In this document: positions 6,771-15,929 of the stretch, piece after piece
How positions within the stretch are numbered: position 1 is the first letter of the stretch
How the letters are laid out: every line of letters begins with the position of its first letter
From: Shewanella marinintestina
Lineage (GTDB): Bacteria > Pseudomonadota > Gammaproteobacteria > Enterobacterales > Shewanellaceae
Length of the DNA stretch: 64,000 nucleotides
Direction: 5' to 3'
Assembly (NCBI RefSeq): GCF_023283845.1
Contig: NZ_JAKILC010000001.1
Span: 465,998 to 529,997, forward strand
The notes under the pieces: generated by a model
What the model was told of the DNA's origin: nothing
The model's database searches: none
Seen by the model: the letters and a program-made list of their open reading frames with translations, nothing else
Made by a program: the position numbers and the translations under genes

Positions 6771-9215
6771 TTACATTGATGCATTTTCACTTCGGTAAAA
6801 AGACAAGCGATACAAACCCGCTAGTAATATGAGCATGCTGCCAAAAATCAGTAACACATAACTATTGGTCCCCGTTTGCGGCAGTGTTTGCGTTCCCCCC
6901 TGCAAATTACTATGCCAGCCGTGGGGTAAATGTTGCTTTACTTGAGCACCTAGTGCCACTTCGCCTTGTGGTTTAACCGGGGTGATGTCTACCGCAACCA
7001 AACTTGTATAGGCACTCATGATATGAAAGTTCATTGCAATCGCCGTAATTTGCTTTTCTATCCGTGCTTTATTCGCTCCTTGTTTACTTAACTCCAACGC
7101 GGCAATCTGTTTTCTTGCCCAAACCAGATCTAAACCTTTTTCCCCGCCTTTGCTGTCCAGCGGTAAGCGATGCTGCCAAAATTGCCCGGCTAAAAATCCT
7201 TGAATAAGCAAATCATCATCCACAAAGCTAGGAATGCGAACCGCAACTAAAATAGGTTCATGGGCATATAGATCGGGGATCCTTACAGGCCAATAATCAG
7301 GAATACTGCCATCACTAAACTTAAGCTCGACATCTGTCACTTGTGGCTTTTCAATTTTCTCAAGTAACTTAACCATTTTGTGATTCACTTCATCAAGCTT
7401 ACCTATGTAGGTATAAGTCCCTCGTCCTAATTCGGCCGCCCGCTGCATAAAATGCGCGTTAGGCGCAGAGCCTATGCCAATGGTGAACAAGCGACTGTCC
7501 GCTAATTGCTCTTCGATTTGGGTAAATAACATTGATTCATTTGCCACTGCGCCATCAGTAATAAACAGAACTTGCCTAAGAGTTTGCTCTTTTACAGAAT
7601 GATGTGAACTGTGACTTAACAGGCTCTGTTGTTCTAACGCGGCATCAAGCGCTAAGGCTATTTCTGTGCCACCATTGGCTTGTAAAGCATTAATATAGCT
7701 TTGAGCAGCGCCAATGTTGGCAGCTGTGACAGGCATGGCTTTCTCAGACCATTTAGACACTCCAGAGTTAAATTGCAAAATATTAAAACTGTCTTGGGCT
7801 TTTAAGCCCGCCAGCGCATGCTTTAGTGCAGATTTTGCCTGAATAATGGCATCACCTGACATAGAGCCTGATGTATCAATCACCAAAATTAACTCTCTAG
7901 GGGTCGATAAGTATGTTTTATCACCTGCTTGTGGCGGCATTAACATCACTAATGCGTACTTATCTTGTTCCTGTTGTTGCGGCTGATTTTTTGCCTTTGG
8001 CTCTGCTTCGCTACTAACCCCTTCCCCACTAATTAACTTACCGCTAACGAATGGTGCTTTTGCAGGAGTATCGGTTTGAGGCACTTGGTGAGTTTTACCT
8101 TGCTGAGTAAATACAGCTGCAGTAGGTTCGCTGGCTTGCAAGGGCTGCCAGGTGAGCACAAAGTCACGGTTAGCTTTAACATCGTGCAACAATGTCACCT
8201 TAGCGGCGGCATCTTCCACCATATTAATGCTTACGCTATGATAAGGGCTGACGATGTTCTCAACCGCCATTGCCGCATCAAACAAAACCTCAATAGCAAC
8301 AGTATTTTCGCTATCTGTGTTCTCGGTATAAGTATTTTCGCTATCTGCATTTTCAGTATCACGACTTCTGGTGACTTCCCCAATTGCCGCAACCTGTTGA
8401 TGTAAGCTCCGATCAGACAAACTGTCAGTATTTGCCTGCCCCGCAACATATTGCTGATACTCCTCAGGCCGGATCTGCTTCATGATTTGTTGGCTCAGCG
8501 CCTGTGCTTCATTAAGCTTGGCGTGATCTTGGCTATTAAGCTCCGTTTGCTTAGGCGTATACCTTGGGGCTATAACCATAGGAAAACGCAAACTAAACTC
8601 GCCATCTCTATAATCAAGGGTTTCTTGATAGCTAAGTTCAACAATAAATTTTTCATTCGGTCCAAGGTTTGCCACCTCAGCTTTAAAAATATTTGCCCGT
8701 TTTTGCTCAAGTAAGCTGGCCTTCTTGCCTTGAGCTTTAGCTTGTTCAAACATGGCTTTGGCTTTTTTCTTTGGTTGGATCTGCCCTTCTATCACTCTAT
8801 CGCCGATATAAAGCTTAAGCGTGTCAACCGCCGCCTCATTCGGTAATGGAAAAATATATTGACCATTAACCCATTGAGCCGAAGGATTGCTAAATTCATG
8901 ACGCACAGCCACACGGTTTGTCCAACCAGAAACATCCATGCTCACTTTAGTCTGCAGTGGTAATGCCAGGCTCAATTCACCTTGCGCATTCTCAAACACT
9001 AAGCTGCCTTGTTTAATTTGATCTAAGCTAAACAGCTTGGCTATTACACCATTCACAGCTGTAGTTGTGTCTTCTATAGCCTCTGGTGTTGTTGCCAACG
9101 CCGACACATTTGCTGCGAACAATAAACACAACATCGATAATGTTATCGGCGCTCTTTTTAACATGGTGTTGGAGGCTAAAGGCTCTTTTGCCTTAAGTGT
9201 AAACAACCCAGTCAT
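6771..9215 (-). CDS. Sortase substrate with VIT and vWA domains (LPQTG protein)
   Basis: 814 residues, matching the family described as marine proteobacterial sortase target protein. A signal peptide lies around residues 20-42. A VIT domain (about 85-215) precedes a von Willebrand A domain whose MIDAS motif DTSGSMS starts at Asp447. The C-terminus is a full sorting signal: LPQTG at 778-782, a hydrophobic helix, then a tail with Arg residues. A GGGAG-like ribosome site favours the ATG at 9215; an internal Met18 lacks one. Residues 286-305 are two copies of a 10-residue Asp/Glu/Asn/Thr repeat. It probably acts as an envelope-anchored, metal-dependent adhesin or scaffold (inference). Confidence 0.93.
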   Translation of the reverse strand: MTGLFTLKAKEPLASNTMLKRAPITLSMLCLLFAANVSALATTPEAIEDTTTAVNGVIAKLFSLDQIKQGSLVFENAQGELSLALPLQTKVSMDVSGWTNRVAVRHEFSNPSAQWVNGQYIFPLPNEAAVDTLKLYIGDRVIEGQIQPKKKAKAMFEQAKAQGKKASLLEQKRANIFKAEVANLGPNEKFIVELSYQETLDYRDGEFSLRFPMVIAPRYTPKQTELNSQDHAKLNEAQALSQQIMKQIRPEEYQQYVAGQANTDSLSDRSLHQQVAAIGEVTRSRDTENADSENTYTENTDSENTVAIEVLFDAAMAVENIVSPYHSVSINMVEDAAAKVTLLHDVKANRDFVLTWQPLQASEPTAAVFTQQGKTHQVPQTDTPAKAPFVSGKLISGEGVSSEAEPKAKNQPQQQEQDKYALVMLMPPQAGDKTYLSTPRELILVIDTSGSMSGDAIIQAKSALKHALAGLKAQDSFNILQFNSGVSKWSEKAMPVTAANIGAAQSYINALQANGGTEIALALDAALEQQSLLSHSSHHSVKEQTLRQVLFITDGAVANESMLFTQIEEQLADSRLFTIGIGSAPNAHFMQRAAELGRGTYTYIGKLDEVNHKMVKLLEKIEKPQVTDVELKFSDGSIPDYWPVRIPDLYAHEPILVAVRIPSFVDDDLLIQGFLAGQFWQHRLPLDSKGGEKGLDLVWARKQIAALELSKQGANKARIEKQITAIAMNFHIMSAYTSLVAVDITPVKPQGEVALGAQVKQHLPHGWHSNLQGGTQTLPQTGTNSYVLLIFGSMLILLAGLYRLSFYRSENASM
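8301..8360. repeat. Two 30-bp direct repeats inside the sortase substrate gene
   Basis: Copies at 8301-8330 and 8331-8360 share their first 17 bases exactly (AGTATTTTCGCTATCTG) and diverge slightly after that. Being 30 bp long, gain or loss of a copy would keep frame and add or remove 10 residues. Confidence 0.8.
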
Positions 9216-9306
9216 CTTTACTCCCTAATCCTTGTCAGCTATCTACTGCGCACTGAGCCAACTCTGCTCTCAATGAATCAACTCAGTGTTTAGCAATCCT
9301 TTACGG

Positions 9307-10056
9307 TTACTTGGCAGAAAATGCCGCTAACGAGCCATCTTGATTTTGTAGCTTTAGGGTCACTCGGCGATCAAAGAAATCATTCTCAAAGCTTTGCTCC
9401 GCCATTAATGGCGATGAATCACCGAATGCTTGATTATGTAAGCGCTGCTCAGTAACACCCTGTTCAATCAAATAGCTTTTCACTTCAGCAACGCGTTGCT
9501 CTGACAAAGCTTGGTTGTAATCGCCATCTCCTCGACGGTCGGCGTAGCCGGTTAAGTCCAGCGTTAACTCTGGCGATAATGACATTGCATAAGCAATATC
9601 ATTTAGCTGACTCTGAAAGTGTGGCTCAATAGTTGAAGAGCCGGTTTTAAACTGGATATTTAACCCTAATGCCAATTCCGTTAACTTCTGCTCTTGGGCC
9701 ATTTTTAAATTAGTTAATTGTTGCTGCGCTTGCTCATACTGATCTGATAGCTCAACCAGCGACTCATTCTGCTGATTAAGGGCAATCAGCTGCTGCTCTT
9801 TTTCATCTAACATAGCTTGCTGACTTTTTAAGGCATCGTCATCTCCAACAGACTTCCCCACTAAGGTACCGGTGAAAGCGCCGATAATGGCACCAACAGG
9901 TCCCCCGACTACCGCGCCAAGTACAATGCCAGATGTAAGACCAATCAGTTCTTCGTTATTACTGCTACTTTCAACTTCAACACTTTGCTCAGCTGTAGCT
10001 TGGGTTGAAAATACTAATGCGCCAATAATGAGAGTAGAGATAAGTTGCTTTTTCAT
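9307..10056 (-). CDS. pdsO: PdsO: sortase-system OmpA family protein
   Basis: Read from the ATG at 10056, which has AAGGGGA upstream, it is 249 residues; an in-frame extension further upstream lacks signal-peptide character and is not used. A signal peptide (MKKQLISTLIIGALVFSTQATA) leads into a glycine-zipper segment (SGIVLGAVVGGPVGAIIGAFTG), then a coiled coil rich in Gln/Glu, then an OmpA C-terminal-like peptidoglycan-binding domain with DLTGYADRRGDGDYN and LSEQRVAEVKSYL. It would tie the sortase locus to the cell wall and membrane. It is transcribed with the sortase substrate downstream and divergent from pdsR. Confidence 0.9.
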   Translation of the reverse strand: MKKQLISTLIIGALVFSTQATAEQSVEVESSSNNEELIGLTSGIVLGAVVGGPVGAIIGAFTGTLVGKSVGDDDALKSQQAMLDEKEQQLIALNQQNESLVELSDQYEQAQQQLTNLKMAQEQKLTELALGLNIQFKTGSSTIEPHFQSQLNDIAYAMSLSPELTLDLTGYADRRGDGDYNQALSEQRVAEVKSYLIEQGVTEQRLHNQAFGDSSPLMAEQSFENDFFDRRVTLKLQNQDGSLAAFSAK

Positions 10057-10304
10057 GGTGTTCCCCTTGAGATATTGATTTAATTGCGAATGGTCATAAC
10101 CGGTCGCTAAATTAAGTTTGTTAAGTGCTGTTGTTTCGATGACTGTATTTAAACTGATTGAAATGGCTTTTAAGGGGAGCAAAAAAGGCGATTTCAGGGT
10201 CAATTGTGGCAACAAAATGGCAATCACGGTTCACGACTTCAAACCCAAGTATTTTGCTGTATAGTCACAACCCATTAGACAGATAAGGTGCAAGTAAAGA
10301 CATC

Positions 10305-10997
10305 ATGAAACGAATTGCTATAGTCGAAGATGAAGCGGCGATTAGAGAGAACTACAAAGAGGTATTGCAGCAACAGGGCTACTGTGTGCAAGCTTATGCT
10401 AACCGTCCGCAGGCCATGCAAGCATTTAATACCCGCTTACCCGATTTGGCGATTATTGACATTGGCTTAGAAAATGAGATTGATGGTGGCTTTACCCTTT
10501 GTCAGTCACTCAGAGCCATGTCGAGTACTTTACCAATTATCTTCTTAACAGCTCGCGATAGTGACTTTGACACAGTATGTGGTCTGCGCCTTGGCGCCGA
10601 TGACTACCTAAGTAAAGATGTTAGCTTCCCTCACCTTATTGCACGTCTAGCAGCTTTATTTAGACGCTCAGATCTAAAAAATGCCAGCATTGATGAGAGC
10701 CATATTGTTGAACATGGTTTATTAACGATTGACGTAAATCGTATGCAAGTGTTTTGGAATGGGGTGCAAATCGAACTCACTGTGACTGAATTTTGGATGG
10801 TTCACGCGCTAGCTAAACGCCCGGGTCATGTACGTCAACGCCAGGAGTTGATGCAAGAAGCTAAAATCTTTGTCGACGACTCAACCATTACCTCCCATGT
10901 AAAACGTATTCGTAAAAAGTTTATCGCACAGGATCCACAGTTCGATTGTATCGATACCGTGTATGGCATGGGTTATCGCTGGGATTCCCACAGTTAA
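10305..10997 (+). CDS. pdsR: PdsR: sortase-system response regulator
   Basis: 230 residues. The receiver domain (1-115) has the acidic pair in VEDEAA, phosphoacceptor Asp52 in IIDIGLE, and the conserved Lys in YLSKDVSF. An OmpR-type winged helix follows, ending in the usual IDTVYGMGYRW beta-hairpin. It is divergent from pdsO and followed 67 bp later by the cognate kinase. The likely target is the intergenic region before pdsO, driving the structural genes (inference). Confidence 0.92.
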   Translation: MKRIAIVEDEAAIRENYKEVLQQQGYCVQAYANRPQAMQAFNTRLPDLAIIDIGLENEIDGGFTLCQSLRAMSSTLPIIFLTARDSDFDTVCGLRLGADDYLSKDVSFPHLIARLAALFRRSDLKNASIDESHIVEHGLLTIDVNRMQVFWNGVQIELTVTEFWMVHALAKRPGHVRQRQELMQEAKIFVDDSTITSHVKRIRKKFIAQDPQFDCIDTVYGMGYRWDSHS

Positions 10998-11064
10998 TTA
11001 TTAAGTTTCGAGCTCAAATAAGCAGTTCGCTGAGTAATATCATCATTTAGGTATTGGTTACGCC

Positions 11065-13248
11065 ATGTTTAATTTGCCCATAGGTCTGCGCACTAAAGTC
11101 GCAGTGTTATCGCTTTTCTTACTCTGCCTACCTTGGCTTGGGTACCAGTACGTATGGGAAATGGAAAAATACCTGCGCCACGGCCAAGAAAAAACATTGG
11201 AAGGCACCACCCAAGCCTTGGCAACAGCCCTACATGAGCGACCAAAGCTGTTTGATAGCCAAGCCAGCTTTTTAACTCAGGTAGAAAAAGGCCGCGACTT
11301 ATATGCCTATCCGCTATCAGGCCCGATTCAACTCGATGGCAAGCTCAACGATTGGAGCAGTTATCGCCACCGTACACTTAACTATGGCGTCGATAACCAA
11401 ATCTATAAAAGCGATGAGTCCAAGCCTCTACAGATGAGCTTCACTCATATGGTGGGCAAATACGCTGGCTACCTATATGCATTCTTTGAAGTCACAGATC
11501 CTAACGTTATCTATCGTGGTAAAAATAGCCTAAGCATAGATAGAAACGATCATATTGCCATTGCCACCCTCGCGCCCGATGGTCAGTTTCGTCGCTATAT
11601 TGTGGCGACAACTCAAGATGGTTGGATAAGTGCGTTTGAGTTACCCGAAGATCCGGGGCTATCAAAACCGGTTACCCCTGAAGTTAAAATCCAAGGTAAG
11701 TGGACTAGAAGCAAACAAGGTTATAATGTTGAGCTACGTATCCCGCTTAATATGGTCGGTAGCAAGCTTGGCTTTGCTGTTTACGATGTAAACGATAGCA
11801 AAACTCGCGCTCTTGATGCCGTTGTCGGTACCTCTGCCATCGATGATGTCAGTAAGCTCGGTACTGTATTGGTACCATCACCAGAGATAGAAAGCATTAT
11901 TAAAGGCATGAGCCATAATAGCTCACGTATTTGGGTCGTTGATAAACACGGCCGCGTATTGGCAAAGTCTGGCGATATTCGCTCAGATAACAGCGTATGG
12001 TCACGTTCATCGATTGATAAAGAAGATAATTCCGGCTGGGGTAAGTTTAAGCAAGAATACTTACGCCCACTGTACTACAAAATACTGACCATCCCCGCCA
12101 AAGACTTTATTGATTCCTTACAAGATTCTACGGTCCTTCAAGGCAGTCATATCACCAAAGCGCTCAATGGTCAGCAAGGCTCAACTTGGCGCCTCACTCC
12201 CGATAGCAAAGCCGTGGTACTTGCCGCTGCAAGCCCTATTTGGATTGACGACAAAGTGATGGGCGTGGTGATTGCAGAAGAAACCACCCATGGTATTCGC
12301 ACGCTCAGAAACAAAGCTTTAGAAAAGTTGTTCAACGTGATCTTAACCATCATGAGTATGGGCACCTTAGCGCTATTTTTCTTCGCCTCGAATATTTCAA
12401 GCCGTATACGTAAACTGCGTGATGAAGCTGAGCAAGCAATTGATAGCCAAGGGCGGATTAAAAATGAAATCCAGGGCTCTAAAGTACGCGATGAAATTGG
12501 CGACCTATCAAGAAGTTTTGCCAGTATTGTTAGCCGCTTAAGTCAGTACACTCATTATTTAGAAAATATGTCTTCACGCTTGTCTCATGAGTTAAGAACC
12601 CCTGTAGCCGTGGTGCGATCATCGCTTGAGCACTTAGGACTGCAAGAGTTAAACCCTGATAGCCGTAAATATGTTGATCGGGCACAAGAAGGGGTTAATC
12701 GCCTCAATATGATCTTAAATAATATGAGCGAAGCAACCCGTTTAGAAGAGAGCCTCTCTCATGCAGAGCAAACTGTATTTCCTTTAGAGAAAGTCATCAG
12801 TGGTTGCATGCAAGGCTATCAAATGACCTACCCGGAGCAAACTTTTACACTCGATATCACACAAGAGAATATCCCTGTAAAAGGAGTGCCCGAGTACATT
12901 GCGCAGCTGATGGACAAACTCATCGCCAATGCACTTGAGTTTAGCCATAACAATACACCGATTGAGGTGTCGCTCAACCTAAAAGGCAAGTCTGCCGAGC
13001 TCAGTGTGTGTAACCAAGGACCAGCTTTACCCGAAAATATGGCAGAGCAGATCTTCGAGTCTATGGTGTCGGTTAGAGCGCAAAAAGCCCAAGATAAACC
13101 TCACCTTGGCTTAGGGCTTTATATTGCGAGATTAATTTGCCAATTTCACCATGGAAAAATCATCGCGCGTAATACCCAAGATAAACAAGCTGAGATCAAT
13201 GGGGTGAAAATCACGATTAGTCTGCCTATTACCAAAACGTCGGCTTAA
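11065..13248 (+). CDS. pdsS: PdsS: sortase-system sensor histidine kinase with CBM9-like sensor
   Basis: 727 residues. One transmembrane helix near residues 12-30, a large extracytoplasmic region to about 420, a second helix near 425-445, then HAMP-like, dimerisation (phosphoacceptor His508 in LSHELRTP) and ATPase domains with LGLGLYIARLI. The sensor begins with IQLDGKLNDW and continues to an ELRIPLNMVG-LGFAVYDVND stretch, which resembles family-9 carbohydrate-binding or DOMON-type beta-sandwich domains. This suggests the Pds system responds to a sugar-like or envelope ligand (inference). It partners PdsR directly upstream. Confidence 0.9.
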   Translation: MFNLPIGLRTKVAVLSLFLLCLPWLGYQYVWEMEKYLRHGQEKTLEGTTQALATALHERPKLFDSQASFLTQVEKGRDLYAYPLSGPIQLDGKLNDWSSYRHRTLNYGVDNQIYKSDESKPLQMSFTHMVGKYAGYLYAFFEVTDPNVIYRGKNSLSIDRNDHIAIATLAPDGQFRRYIVATTQDGWISAFELPEDPGLSKPVTPEVKIQGKWTRSKQGYNVELRIPLNMVGSKLGFAVYDVNDSKTRALDAVVGTSAIDDVSKLGTVLVPSPEIESIIKGMSHNSSRIWVVDKHGRVLAKSGDIRSDNSVWSRSSIDKEDNSGWGKFKQEYLRPLYYKILTIPAKDFIDSLQDSTVLQGSHITKALNGQQGSTWRLTPDSKAVVLAAASPIWIDDKVMGVVIAEETTHGIRTLRNKALEKLFNVILTIMSMGTLALFFFASNISSRIRKLRDEAEQAIDSQGRIKNEIQGSKVRDEIGDLSRSFASIVSRLSQYTHYLENMSSRLSHELRTPVAVVRSSLEHLGLQELNPDSRKYVDRAQEGVNRLNMILNNMSEATRLEESLSHAEQTVFPLEKVISGCMQGYQMTYPEQTFTLDITQENIPVKGVPEYIAQLMDKLIANALEFSHNNTPIEVSLNLKGKSAELSVCNQGPALPENMAEQIFESMVSVRAQKAQDKPHLGLGLYIARLICQFHHGKIIARNTQDKQAEINGVKITISLPITKTSA

Positions 13249-13447
13249 GCGTTTTAGCATTTTTGGATTACAGCCATAATGAAAAGAGCAACTGACGATA
13301 ACACCCAAATCCAGTGTCAGTGGATCAGGTTATCATCGGTAACCAAAGTGGCTAATGCTGGCATTTGAGAAGCTGAACATATTGACACTTCCATTTAGCC
13401 GTTTAGATGTTAAGATGGCTAAAAATAAAACTGATGGAATTCACCCT

Positions 13448-14629
13448 ATGAAAAAAGAAACACAAATAGTCAGTCTAGGCCGTGATAAAAAATGGACTCA
13501 AGGGGTGATTAACCCGCCAGTTTACCGCGCATCAACCATGGTGTTTGATACCATTGAAGACATGCGTTTTGCAGCTAAAAATAAAGCTAACGGCGAAATG
13601 TTTTATGGGCGACGTGGTGGCCCAACTCACTTTGCATTTCAAGCAGCAATTGCTGAGCTCGAAGGTGGTGTCGGTACCGCACTTTATCCATCAGGCAGTG
13701 CAGCCATCAGCAACAGCTTATTATCGTTTTTAAAGGCTGGCGATCATCTGTTAATGGTTGATAGTGCCTATGAACCGACACGCGATCTTTGTAATAAGCT
13801 ACTGGCAGGCTATGGCATTGAAACCACTTATTACGACCCAATGATTGGCGCAGGTATTGAAGCACTTATTCAGCCTAATACCAAAGTGCTATTTCTTGAA
13901 TCTCCAGGTTCTATCACCATGGAAATTCAAGATGTACCGACACTCAGCCGCATAGCCCACCAGCACAATATCGTTGTGATGCTCGACAATACCTGGGCCT
14001 CCCCCATTAATTCCCGCCCTTTTGAAATGGGCGTCGATATCTCGATTCAAGCCGCGACTAAATACATTGTCGGTCACTCCGATGTGATGATGGGAACAGC
14101 AACCGCAAATGCACAGCATTGGGAACAACTGCGTGAAAATAGCTACTTGCTAGGCCAATGTACTTCTCCCGATGACGTGTATCTTGCAAGTCGTGGACTG
14201 AGAACGTTAGGTATTCGCTTAGCCCAGCATGAGCAAAATGCCCTTAAAGTCGCTAATTGGTTGGCGACTCGCCCAGAGGTCGATCACCTGCGACACCCAG
14301 CATTTGAATCATGCCCTGGTCATGAGTTCTTTAAACGTGACTTTAGTGCCTCAAACGGCTTATTTTCATTTGTATTAAAACAAGGTGACGTGCGCTCTAT
14401 CACCGCCTTTGTTGAAAATATGCAGCACTTTAAAATGGGCTTTTCATGGGGTGGATTTGAAAGTTTAATTCTTGGCGTATTTGGCATTGATAAGCTACGT
14501 ACTGCAACTCAGTGGGACAGCAGTAAACCATTAATTCGTTTACATATTGGTCTTGAAAATGTCGATGACTTAATTGCCGATTTAGACGCTGCCTTTGAGC
14601 GTTATAATCAAGTACTCAATAATCGATAA
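13448..14629 (+). CDS. metC: Cystathionine beta-lyase
   Basis: 393 residues from the ATG at 13448; in-frame ATGs at 13415 and 13355 are possible but none has a strong ribosome site, and this start aligns best with the family N-terminus. It is a PLP enzyme of the Cys/Met metabolism fold: the substrate loop MFYGRRGGPTHFAFQ, YPSGSAAISN, the LDNTWASPI Asp that pairs with the pyridine N, and the Schiff-base Lys in QAATKYIVGHSD. It converts cystathionine to homocysteine, pyruvate and ammonia in methionine synthesis. It stands alone, with a terminator directly after. Confidence 0.9.
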   Translation: MKKETQIVSLGRDKKWTQGVINPPVYRASTMVFDTIEDMRFAAKNKANGEMFYGRRGGPTHFAFQAAIAELEGGVGTALYPSGSAAISNSLLSFLKAGDHLLMVDSAYEPTRDLCNKLLAGYGIETTYYDPMIGAGIEALIQPNTKVLFLESPGSITMEIQDVPTLSRIAHQHNIVVMLDNTWASPINSRPFEMGVDISIQAATKYIVGHSDVMMGTATANAQHWEQLRENSYLLGQCTSPDDVYLASRGLRTLGIRLAQHEQNALKVANWLATRPEVDHLRHPAFESCPGHEFFKRDFSASNGLFSFVLKQGDVRSITAFVENMQHFKMGFSWGGFESLILGVFGIDKLRTATQWDSSKPLIRLHIGLENVDDLIADLDAAFERYNQVLNNR

Positions 14630-14650
14630 AGCCAATAATAGAGACTAAAT

Positions 14651-14675
14651 AAGCCAGCTTAATGCTGGCTTTTTA
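14651..14675 (+). terminator. Intrinsic terminator after metC
   Basis: AAGCCAGC / GCTGGCTT stem with a 5-base loop and a following T run. Confidence 0.85.
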
Positions 14676-14885
14676 TTAACCTTACAAACCGCCTTAATCA
14701 CTAGAAAATGAATGACTCCTTCCCCCTACATTTATAATAAAAATATAAAGATAAATGTAACTTCACTTCTATCGACTCTTGATATTTATCGCGCATTGCT
14801 TAAAGTATTAGCAACAAGTCGTAACGTATTCACAACCTTCTAAGGTCGCGTTCGATACAGAAACTCATAATAATGGTGTAATACC

Positions 14886-15896
14886 TTGAAAAATAATTGT
14901 TTCGATCGCCCAATAATCATTCTGTCAGCGCCACGATCCGGCAGTACACTTTTATATGAAGTCTTATCTAAAAATAGTCATTTACTTTCCATTGGAGGCG
15001 AGAGCCATGCAATCATAGAAAGTATTCCGGGACTAAACATCGCCTCAAAAAACTTTGAATCGAATGCATTAACGGCCGATGATGCCACGCCAATAATAAC
15101 AGAAATGCTTTACAGCGGTTTTAAGAAGAACCTTCAATCGTCAACAGGAAGTAAAATATCCCCTGTAGATAAAGTCAGGTTTCTTGAGAAAACTCCCAAG
15201 AACAGCCTACGCATTGACTTTATAAACCAACTTTTCCCAGATGCACTGTTCGTTTATCTTGTTAGGGATCCGAAAGAAAATATAAGCAGTATTATGGAGG
15301 CTTGGCGTTCTAACCGTTTTAGAACTTACCCAGGGCTCCCCGGTTGGAATGGCGATTGGTCGCTATTATTGCCAAAGAACTGGAAACAGCTTCTTGGGCA
15401 ACCACTGCAAAATATTGCGGCATTTCAATGGTGTGAAGCTAATGAATCCATTATTAGCTCACTACAAAAACTTCCCAAAGAACGATGGAAAATAGTCCAC
15501 TATGAAAACTTAATCAACGATACCACCACAACATTAAAGTCCATCTGCAACTTCGCTCAGATCCCTTTTGATCAGCAACTACAACAAGCCTGCAGCCAGC
15601 CATTACCCCACTCTCAATTTACGTTATCAGCACCCAAAAAAAATAAGTGGCTAAGTAATTACCAAGAAGTTCATTCTGTTTGGCCCAGAGTAATGCCTAC
15701 TCTGCAACGCATTAACTCGCTGCTTAGCCAAGACAAGCAACTCTTGCTCGCAGAAGAATGGCAGCAGCTACAAGCTCAAAGCAGTATTCAAAAATCAGCT
15801 AACACAGTGATAAATCATAACAAGGTACCAAGAAATGCAGACTGCCCTTGCGGATCAAAAAAGCGTTTTAAGCATTGTCATGGTCAACTAAGTTAG
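14886..15896 (+). CDS. Sulfotransferase with C-terminal SEC-C zinc motif
   Basis: 336 residues from a TTG start at 14886 (no usable ATG before the first motif). The 5'-phosphosulfate-binding P-loop APRSGSTLL is at residues 15-23, and a 3'-phosphate-binding YLVRDPKENISSIMEAWRS segment sits about 100 residues later, as in PAPS-dependent sulfotransferases. Residues 316-336 form a complete SEC-C motif, CPCGSKKRFKHCHG, the zinc-binding tail best known from SecA. The acceptor is unknown. A gene 33 bp downstream in the same direction encodes an unrelated enzyme with the same tail, so the two probably form one operon and one pathway. Confidence 0.82.
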   Translation: MKNNCFDRPIIILSAPRSGSTLLYEVLSKNSHLLSIGGESHAIIESIPGLNIASKNFESNALTADDATPIITEMLYSGFKKNLQSSTGSKISPVDKVRFLEKTPKNSLRIDFINQLFPDALFVYLVRDPKENISSIMEAWRSNRFRTYPGLPGWNGDWSLLLPKNWKQLLGQPLQNIAAFQWCEANESIISSLQKLPKERWKIVHYENLINDTTTTLKSICNFAQIPFDQQLQQACSQPLPHSQFTLSAPKKNKWLSNYQEVHSVWPRVMPTLQRINSLLSQDKQLLLAEEWQQLQAQSSIQKSANTVINHNKVPRNADCPCGSKKRFKHCHGQLS

Positions 15897-15929
15897 ACCT
15901 ACATACGCCATAATAAAGAGAAAATAACA

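Noticed and set aside
8076..8405. 109-residue ORF on the plus strand opposite the sortase substrate
   Set aside because: It is antisense to a clearly conserved coding region, lacks a ribosome site and has no recognisable motif.
9307..10227. Longer start for PdsO at 10227
   Set aside because: The added 57 residues lack signal-peptide character, while the ATG at 10056 has a good ribosome site and begins a clean signal peptide.
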